DNA from: Sulfurospirillum sp.
GTDB taxonomy: Bacteria; Campylobacterota; Campylobacteria; Campylobacterales; QNZT01
Length of the DNA stretch: 20,343 nucleotides
Assembly: GCA_003978455.1 (NCBI GenBank)
Contig: QNZT01000173.1
Span: forward strand, 1 to 20,343
Direction of reading: 5' to 3'
Under the pieces are notes generated by a model. It was not told the origin of the DNA, made no database searches, and was given only the letters and a program-made list of their open reading frames with translations. Each line of letters begins with the position of its first letter. Position 1 is the stretch's first letter. Positions 14,679 through 20,343 of this stretch are shown one piece after another. The translations under genes were made by a program, and so were the position numbers.

Positions 14679-16427
14679 TCACTTAAAAACATTAACCCCC
14701 GTTTTTCGAAGCGCAGAGGCAACCATAGCAGCCAGTTCCATGGCTCCTGTTTTAGAGAAGTGTGTCCGGTCTTGCGGGCAGCAGGAGATATACGCCGAGC
14801 CCTTCTCTCCCAGACGCATCATCCACTTTTCACTCATGTGATAAAGATCGATATACCTCACGTGCTCCCGGGCAGCAACCTGTGAAAGCACCCTGGCATA
14901 TTTTCCCAGCCACTGCTTCAAAGTACCGTCAGCATTAAATATCCTGCGGTGCATCGGACTTACCAGAATCGGCACAGCCCCTTTCGCTTTTGCTTCATGA
15001 ATAAAACGGATGATATTGCGACGATATGCTGTCAGTGTCGTACCTTCCCGTTTCCCTGCATGAGAATCGTTATGCCCAAACTGAATCAGCAGATAGTCTC
15101 CCTTTTTCAACCTGGACAAAACTTTTTGCCACAACCCGTCCTCTCTGAATGTTTTGGAGCTTTTTCCGCTTTTCGCAAAATTGACAAAACGCACATTCGG
15201 GAAAAAAGAACCTACAAATTCACCCCAGCCCCCTTTTTTCGCATTTTCAGGATAGCTCTCCACCGTTGAATCTCCGATAATATAGACTGTCGGCTTTGGG
15301 TTCCACAAAGCTTGATAGATACTGTTTGGCTTGAGAAAATCACTCTGCGGCAAGTTCCCCGAAGCATCGCGTGCACCTCTGATCACACGATCGTCAAATG
15401 ACACAAACATCTTTTTCAGTCGTGGATCATCCGGCGATATCTTTTGCCATGAGTTACCCAGCGCAATGATATAAGCTGAAAGAAGATCTCCTTTAAGCGG
15501 GAAAAGAGAGATGTTGTTTTGCAGAAAATGTGCAACACTGCCCATAAATTTATAATTCACCAGATTGTGCCAGGCAATATTTCCTTTTAAAATTTGTGCA
15601 ACTTCAATATCGTTATAATCAAATCCATTTTGCCGATTGTTCCAGGCTTTGCAATTTACCAGTATATGTCTGTCTTTATGAAGATGCGGATTTCCCCGTC
15701 CCAGTTTAAAGCCGTTGCCGTCACCATTCGCTAAACCGTTGTCGTATGCCAGACACCCCTCAACATAAACCGCATTTCCCGATTTCCAGAAATCAAACCC
15801 ATCATCTGAGTTATGCCACGCACGGCAATAGAGCAGTTTATTGCCAGAACCGACATACTGATCGTCACCAATACGTGACCCTATGGCAAACCCGTCGGCA
15901 TTGCCACCCTCTCCCATTGAACCGCCATGATCGAAGTTGTCCCAGGCATCACAGTTTTTCAAAATATTGTACGCTGCTTTACGGGTAATGATAAAACCGC
16001 TGAAATGGTTTTCATGAGAACGGATATTTTCTATCAAATTGTGAGAAGCGCCCTTTTCCAGCATCAACCCGTTACAACTCCTGCGGATCTCAAAATCCCG
16101 GCAAACAATCCAATTCCCGCGAATCCGGAAATCATTCTCTTTGCAAGTGCCGTTCCCCTGAAACACAACCTTTTCACCGGGGTAAGCCCGGATCGTTATC
16201 GGCTTACCGGGTTTTCCCGACCTGTTCACATAAACCGGTAACGCATAGATACCCTTTCGAAGCAAAATTGTATCACCCGACTGCGCACGCCTGAGTGCTT
16301 CATGAAGTGTATAAGACGATCTGTCACGCGTGCCGTACACACTACCGGCTTCTGCAGAACTGACATATAGTTCAGCAGCATCGAGAAATAGTGTACAAAT
16401 GAGTAAAATAAAAAACCTAAACAACAT
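14679..16427 (-). CDS. Secreted bifunctional enzyme: PL9-like polysaccharide lyase fused to CE12-like acetylesterase
   Basis: A 582-residue protein with a signal peptide (MLFRFFILLICTLFLDAAEL). Residues ~20-330 form a right-handed parallel beta-helix of the family 9 polysaccharide lyase type. The Ca-binding signature is visible as D178 (GGNADGF) and D208, D209, D212 (HNSDDGFDFW), with a candidate Lys base K241 (NGFKLG) and further NNRQNGFD and ENHFSGF rungs. This matches the D209/D233/D234/D237/K273 arrangement of pectate lyase Pel9A. Residues ~378-582 are an SGNH hydrolase of the rhamnogalacturonan acetylesterase (CE12) type: IIGDSTVESYP with S387, G421, GHND with N453, and D553-x-x-H556. 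Both active sites look intact. It likely cleaves and deacetylates a uronate polymer in the periplasm or outside. AAAGGAG lies 5 bases before the start. Confidence 0.88.
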   Translation of the reverse strand: MLFRFFILLICTLFLDAAELYVSSAEAGSVYGTRDRSSYTLHEALRRAQSGDTILLRKGIYALPVYVNRSGKPGKPITIRAYPGEKVVFQGNGTCKENDFRIRGNWIVCRDFEIRRSCNGLMLEKGASHNLIENIRSHENHFSGFIITRKAAYNILKNCDAWDNFDHGGSMGEGGNADGFAIGSRIGDDQYVGSGNKLLYCRAWHNSDDGFDFWKSGNAVYVEGCLAYDNGLANGDGNGFKLGRGNPHLHKDRHILVNCKAWNNRQNGFDYNDIEVAQILKGNIAWHNLVNYKFMGSVAHFLQNNISLFPLKGDLLSAYIIALGNSWQKISPDDPRLKKMFVSFDDRVIRGARDASGNLPQSDFLKPNSIYQALWNPKPTVYIIGDSTVESYPENAKKGGWGEFVGSFFPNVRFVNFAKSGKSSKTFREDGLWQKVLSRLKKGDYLLIQFGHNDSHAGKREGTTLTAYRRNIIRFIHEAKAKGAVPILVSPMHRRIFNADGTLKQWLGKYARVLSQVAAREHVRYIDLYHMSEKWMMRLGEKGSAYISCCPQDRTHFSKTGAMELAAMVASALRKTGVNVFK

Positions 16428-16513
16428 ATGCGCTCCTTTACGTACGGTAATAATTAAATAAACAAAATAGCCGATATCTTATGTAAGCACTGAGCATCAC
16501 TAAGGATATCTAT
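16428..16513. promoter_or_regulatory. Divergent promoter region between lyase/esterase and polymerase genes
   Basis: This 86-base AT-rich spacer holds an AAAGGAG ribosome binding site for the minus-strand gene and AAGGAT (about 16502-16507) for the plus-strand gene. TATGTA in the plus direction (around 16480) and a TTTAATTATTA stretch in the minus direction are possible -10 elements, but neither is compelling. Confidence 0.35.
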
Positions 16514-17899
16514 ATGGATTATATGATTTATCTTCTTTTGGGTTTATTGATCATCTATGTTGAACTAACACGCAAAAGAACTTTTCTTATCGACCACATC
16601 ATGATATTTCACTTCTTCTACTTTCTTGTATATGTGCTGACACCTATTATGCTCTATTTTTACGGCACTGATATTCTCAACAAAGATCTGCAACTGGGAA
16701 AATTTTACTTCGGTAAAAATCCGTTCACTTCTATTGTCGTCTTTCTCGCTTATCTCTTTTTTCTACTGGGTTTTAGTATGCGTTCTGCGGGGGAACGTAT
16801 TTCACACTTTTCCATCTCTTTGAAAATATCGGAAAAAAAGTTGATTCACCTGATCTTTTTTGCCTATTTTATCCTCTTTCTTGCACTCATTATCTTTGTA
16901 CAGGGAGAAGGGGGATTGATCAAAACCATCCAAAACTCGGAACTCTACAGATCGGGCGTTATCTTTGCCAAATACGGCTTTCTCAAACGTTTTTTTCCAC
17001 TCAATACGATTCTGCTTTTTTACACCTATTATAAAATCTTCCTTGAAAAAGAGAGCCGCTACCTCCAGACATACAAACTCTTTTTTACTCTTTCTCTCAT
17101 ACTGTTTACACTCTTTGTCGCACTAAACAATTCACGCGGTTTTATCCTCGCACATATACTCGGTCTCTACGTCATCACCGCCATCTACTACCACAACTAT
17201 TTTTTGAAATATATGCTCACTATCGGTTTGCTTGGTATTTTAATCATCAAATACGGCGATCCCCTCTTTTACGCCATTCCCGCATGGGTTGATCATGACT
17301 TTGACCTTTTTCTCAAAGAATTCAATACCCGCATCGAAAACCGCAATCTGGAGGATCATAATATTTTCGCCAATTTTGCCCACCCTATCATCTCTTTGGA
17401 AACGAGTCTGGCACTTGTAGGTGAACAGCTTGGTTTTCGTTATTTTGTCGATTTCCTGCAAGCGATTGTGGCTCTGCTTCCCAACAAAATGTTCGGCATC
17501 GAAGATCCGCAGTTTGTGATGGTTCTCAATACTGAAATGAACTACGGAGAGAAAATATCTATCGTCCTTCCAGGTATCCTGGCACTTTTCGCCTATTCCC
17601 TCCACGCTGTCGGTGTCTTTATCGGTATGTTTTTTTACGGACTGCTCGGCAGGATACTTCTGGAGCTTTTTAAAACACTTTACCGGCAGTATAATGCCTC
17701 GATCGTTTTTATCTATATGATCTCATTTACCTACGGCTATTTTGTATTTCGCGGATCACCGAGAAATGCACTCTTTGACTCTTTTATTCTGTTCGTCACA
17801 ATCGCTGTATTGTTAATGTTGTCACGCATCACCTCTGAGAAAAGTAAAGAAAAAATGATAACTGTCGATTTTCCACGTATTAGAAAAAAAGTACAATAA
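16514..17899 (+). CDS. Wzy-like O-antigen/exopolysaccharide repeat-unit polymerase
   Basis: A 461-residue, strongly hydrophobic inner-membrane protein with about 11-12 membrane segments. A large central periplasmic-type loop (about residues 250-340) contains WVDHDFDLFLKEFNTRIENRNLEDHN and a LEDPQF-like segment. Arg and aromatic residues such as NNSRGF and YFVFRGSPRN lie at loop borders, as in polymerases. Sequence conservation of Wzy is poor, so the call rests on topology, length, the RGSPRNAL motif near the C terminus and the gene next door: a Wzc-like chain-length regulator 19 bases downstream. It would join flipped repeat units on undecaprenyl diphosphate at the periplasmic face. Many Phe/Ile/Leu codons make the region visibly AT-richer than the left part. 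AAGGAT supports the start. Confidence 0.82.
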   Translation: MDYMIYLLLGLLIIYVELTRKRTFLIDHIMIFHFFYFLVYVLTPIMLYFYGTDILNKDLQLGKFYFGKNPFTSIVVFLAYLFFLLGFSMRSAGERISHFSISLKISEKKLIHLIFFAYFILFLALIIFVQGEGGLIKTIQNSELYRSGVIFAKYGFLKRFFPLNTILLFYTYYKIFLEKESRYLQTYKLFFTLSLILFTLFVALNNSRGFILAHILGLYVITAIYYHNYFLKYMLTIGLLGILIIKYGDPLFYAIPAWVDHDFDLFLKEFNTRIENRNLEDHNIFANFAHPIISLETSLALVGEQLGFRYFVDFLQAIVALLPNKMFGIEDPQFVMVLNTEMNYGEKISIVLPGILALFAYSLHAVGVFIGMFFYGLLGRILLELFKTLYRQYNASIVFIYMISFTYGYFVFRGSPRNALFDSFILFVTIAVLLMLSRITSEKSKEKMITVDFPRIRKKVQ

Positions 17900-17918
17900 T
17901 CAGAAGGTAAACCAGATC

Positions 17919-20261
17919 ATGAAATACAAAGAGCAACAGACTACCAACGAAGATACTATATCATTTGCTTCTCTCTTTGATATGTTCAAAAGAAAAAATA
18001 TCTTCGTGACACTTTTTATACTGTTTGTATCACTGTTGCTAGGGTGGCTATACATACGCTCTGTAACCCCTGTTTACCAGTCACACGTCAGTCTGGAGAT
18101 CGACCTTGACGACCAACACAGAGGCATTCAGGATGCCAATGACCTTTTAGCCTCTATCCAGCAACCTGTCGCAGCAGCGATTGAGACGGAGATGGATGTA
18201 CTCAAATCCGACTTTCTCCTCTCCAAAGTGATCGATGAAACCTATGATAATGTCAAAATTTATAATGAAAATCACCAACCTGAAACGCAATACTATAAAG
18301 AACGACCTATTCATATTCATCATGTACGTATCAAAGATCCACGATTTTACAATCAAAAATTTATCGTTAAACCTTTGGAATCAAACCGTTTTTACATCGA
18401 AACGGCACAATCTCTCACCGACAAAATCAAAACACTGCTCGGTGTAGGTAATACCTACTACTTTAACGGAATATACCACTATGGAGAGAAGATAGAGACA
18501 AGACAGTTCTCCTTTATTATTGAAAATCTTCACGCAAGACCTTCTGATACGTATGCTTTTGCTGTCAAATATAAACCGGATCAGATTGAAGAGGTGCGAA
18601 AAAGAATGAACATCAAACCCGCTTCCCTGCGCTCGACCGTTATCGAAGTGATCTATCAAGATGTGCATCCAAGAAGACTCAAAGATTTCCTTGCTTTTCT
18701 TGCCAAAGATTATATTCACCAAAACATGGAGAAAAAGTCCGAAGACGCCTCCGCAACACTCTACTTTCTCAATCAAAAACTGGGAGAGATCCAAAAAGAG
18801 TTTCAAAAATCCGCCGACAAACTCAAACGATACAAAGAACAAAATGACATCATCGACATCGATACCAAAACAAGAGAGGTTATGGAGCGTATCATCAACC
18901 TCGAAACCCAGTACGGTGAAGTGGAACTTGACTACAAATCTTTTTCCATCCTCAAAAGAGAGCTCGATCGCGGTAAATACAGTGCTATCGGCGGCTACAG
19001 TGACCGCTACCCTGTACTAGGGGATATCATCAATGAGCTAGAGAGACTAGAGGTACAAAAGAGTGGTCTGCTGCAAACACTCACCTACCGACATCCGGAC
19101 GTGATAGCCGTTTCAAGCCAAATCCGTAAACTGAAACGATCACTCAAAAATGTCACTAAAGGGATCGAAGATATCCTGCGCAAACGTAAAAGCGAACTGC
19201 ACCGTATGATCACTGCACAAAAATCTAAAATCCAGGTATTGCCGGAACGGGAACAGGATCTCGTCAATCTGGAAAGGATCAACAGTATCAACGAGCGGCT
19301 CTACTACTATCTACTGCAAAAGCAGTCGGAACTGAGCCTCGTCAAATCAGCCAAATCTTCCGATGTCCGCATACTCGACTACCCGGATCTGCCGCTTACA
19401 CCGGTCAAACCGAACAAAAAGATTGTCTTGATGACGGCACTCTTTTTCGGACTTGTCCTCTCGATGCTGCTGGCTTATTTTCGCCGTGATCACAAGATCT
19501 ACTCTATCAAAGATATAGAAAAGCAGAGCCATCTTCCGGTTTTCGGAGAGATACCCTACATCGAAGATCAGAAACTATACAACTCTGTCTATGTCCTGAC
19601 AAATCCACGCTCCGTAGCGAGTGAAGCATTCCGGCGTATTCGTGTCAATCTCGAATACACCACCACACCGCAAAAAAGTAAAGTAGTGATGGTCACATCT
19701 TCCGTACCCAACGAAGGCAAAACCGTTGTGGCGGCAAACCTTGCCGCTGTAATCGGGATGAGTGAAAAACGCACCATTCTGCTTTCACTCGATATGCGCC
19801 GTCCGGAGATGCACTACAAATTTAAACTCTCCAACAAGATCGGCATCAGCGATGTACTGGCGGGGAAAGCAGACCTCAAGGATGTCATCTGGCAACATGA
19901 AGTCTACCCGAACCTCAACATCATCACTTCCGGCAGAATCCCGCCAAACCCCGCGGAGCTGCTTGCGTCACATCGCATGAAAGAGGTTCTCGAAGAGCTG
20001 CGCAAAAGATACGACTATATCATCATCGATACCCCGCCGGTAAACTATGCGGCAGATGCGATGGTGTTGATCAAATATGTAGATATCACCCTTTTTGTTG
20101 TAAAATCAGGTTTCACAGAACTACGATACCTGAAAGAACTGGAGGCGTTAATCAAAAAGATGCATATCGAACACTACGGCATCGTACTCAACTCTGTCAA
20201 AAACAAATATGCCAGCAGAAAAAATTTCGACAAAAAATATATCTATTATGAGCCTGTCTGA
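17919..20261 (+). CDS. Wzc-like polysaccharide co-polymerase / BY-kinase with altered Walker A'
   Basis: A 780-residue inner-membrane protein of the Wzz/Wzc (PCP-2a) family that sets chain length and couples polymerisation to export. TM1 is about residues 29-46. A Wzz-type beginning (VTPVYQSHVSLEID) leads to a long periplasmic part with coiled-coil stretches (about 280-480). The Pro-rich LPLTPVKPNKK then precedes TM2 (about 500-520). The cytoplasmic kinase domain has Walker A VPNEGKT (K601), Walker B YIIIDTPPV (D704) and a Tyr-rich tail (Y764, Y774, Y776, Y777). The Walker A' motif reads ILLSLDMRRP: the first Asp of the usual DxD is S623, and only D625 remains. It follows the polymerase gene by 19 bases, with AGAAGG upstream. 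Length slightly exceeds the ~720 typical of E. coli Wzc. Confidence 0.92.
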   Translation: MKYKEQQTTNEDTISFASLFDMFKRKNIFVTLFILFVSLLLGWLYIRSVTPVYQSHVSLEIDLDDQHRGIQDANDLLASIQQPVAAAIETEMDVLKSDFLLSKVIDETYDNVKIYNENHQPETQYYKERPIHIHHVRIKDPRFYNQKFIVKPLESNRFYIETAQSLTDKIKTLLGVGNTYYFNGIYHYGEKIETRQFSFIIENLHARPSDTYAFAVKYKPDQIEEVRKRMNIKPASLRSTVIEVIYQDVHPRRLKDFLAFLAKDYIHQNMEKKSEDASATLYFLNQKLGEIQKEFQKSADKLKRYKEQNDIIDIDTKTREVMERIINLETQYGEVELDYKSFSILKRELDRGKYSAIGGYSDRYPVLGDIINELERLEVQKSGLLQTLTYRHPDVIAVSSQIRKLKRSLKNVTKGIEDILRKRKSELHRMITAQKSKIQVLPEREQDLVNLERINSINERLYYYLLQKQSELSLVKSAKSSDVRILDYPDLPLTPVKPNKKIVLMTALFFGLVLSMLLAYFRRDHKIYSIKDIEKQSHLPVFGEIPYIEDQKLYNSVYVLTNPRSVASEAFRRIRVNLEYTTTPQKSKVVMVTSSVPNEGKTVVAANLAAVIGMSEKRTILLSLDMRRPEMHYKFKLSNKIGISDVLAGKADLKDVIWQHEVYPNLNIITSGRIPPNPAELLASHRMKEVLEELRKRYDYIIIDTPPVNYAADAMVLIKYVDITLFVVKSGFTELRYLKELEALIKKMHIEHYGIVLNSVKNKYASRKNFDKKYIYYEPV

Positions 20262-20264
20262 TTC

Positions 20265-20343
20265 ATGAAGTCTTCCCAAAATAGAAAAAAACGCATCCTC
20301 TTCTTTCTGCCCCTGCTCAACGGCGGCGGCGCGGAGCGGGTTG
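20265..20343 (+). CDS. Family 4 glycosyltransferase, N-terminal fragment (runs off window)
   Basis: ATG 20265 starts 3 bases after the co-polymerase stop. The 26 codons visible begin MKSSQNRKKRILFFLPLLN and continue GGGAERV. The basic start followed by a hydrophobic strand and a GGxE(R/K)V motif is the typical opening of GT4 glycosyltransferases, closely resembling the opening of the gene at 8198. The rest lies outside the window. It is clearly in the same operon as the polymerase and co-polymerase genes. Confidence 0.75.
   Translation, partial: MKSSQNRKKRILFFLPLLNGGGAERV

Larger units (their letters stand above)
605..20269. repeat. Dispersed palindromic octamer TTCATGAA (10 copies)
   Basis: Copies start at 605, 845, 1229, 5289, 7517, 9014, 9457, 14994, 16299 and 20262. 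Four are extended to CTTCATGAAG (1229, 7517, 9457, 16299). They occur in genes on both strands and in different reading frames. Two coincide with start codons (5289, 20262). Confidence 0.5.

Noticed and set aside
1..20343. Insertion sequence, integrase or attachment site explaining the mosaic gene directions
   Set aside because: No transposase, integrase, terminal inverted repeat or tRNA gene is visible. The strand alternation alone is not evidence of a mobile element.

Overview
The window is a stretch of an exopolysaccharide or capsule (Wzx/Wzy-type) biosynthesis locus from a Gram-negative bacterium. AT-rich intergenic spacers, the gene set and the general codon habit suggest a Campylobacterota member of the Sulfurovum/Sulfurimonas type. 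That assignment is an inference of low to moderate confidence, because no rRNA or taxonomic marker is present. I see no tRNA, rRNA, CRISPR array, insertion sequence or integrase.

Layout. At the left edge is the 3' third of a phosphoglucomutase gene (+). It runs tail-to-tail into a minus-strand pair, an unrecognised 273-aa protein followed by a NodB-type polysaccharide deacetylase. Divergent from that pair is a plus-strand group: Wzx-like flippase, MBOAT O-acyltransferase and a membrane-anchored SGNH protein, the last two forming a typical polysaccharide O-acetylation pair. Next is a minus-strand asparagine-synthetase-like amidotransferase whose glutaminase domain has lost its catalytic residues. 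From an inverted-repeat intergenic region, two GT4 glycosyltransferases and a putative sugar O-methyltransferase run on the plus strand. A minus-strand block (16427 down to 11856) encodes a secreted two-domain enzyme (PL9-type lyase plus CE12-type acetylesterase), a formyltransferase, a small lipoprotein and a secreted protein with three tandem domains. The right end (+) carries a Wzy-like polymerase, a Wzc-like chain-length regulator/BY-kinase and the first 26 codons of another GT4 glycosyltransferase.

How they fit together. Phosphoglucomutase supplies glucose-1-phosphate for sugar nucleotides. Glycosyltransferases build a lipid-linked repeat, which is flipped by Wzx, polymerised by Wzy and controlled by the Wzc-like protein. 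Deacetylase, formyltransferase, methyltransferase, amidotransferase and MBOAT/SGNH would decorate the glycan. The PL9-CE12 enzyme and the triple-domain protein look like export-side trimming and matrix components. Together they suggest a pectin-like, uronate-containing, O-acetylated exopolysaccharide encoded with its own lyase/deacetylase. That chemistry is inferred from families, not shown by the sequence.

The observations most worth a second look are the PL9-CE12 fusion, the dead glutaminase domain, a Walker A' Asp-to-Ser change in the Wzc-like kinase, the three-domain secreted protein coupled to a lipoprotein, a 17-bp inverted repeat between divergent genes, and ten copies of the palindrome TTCATGAA.
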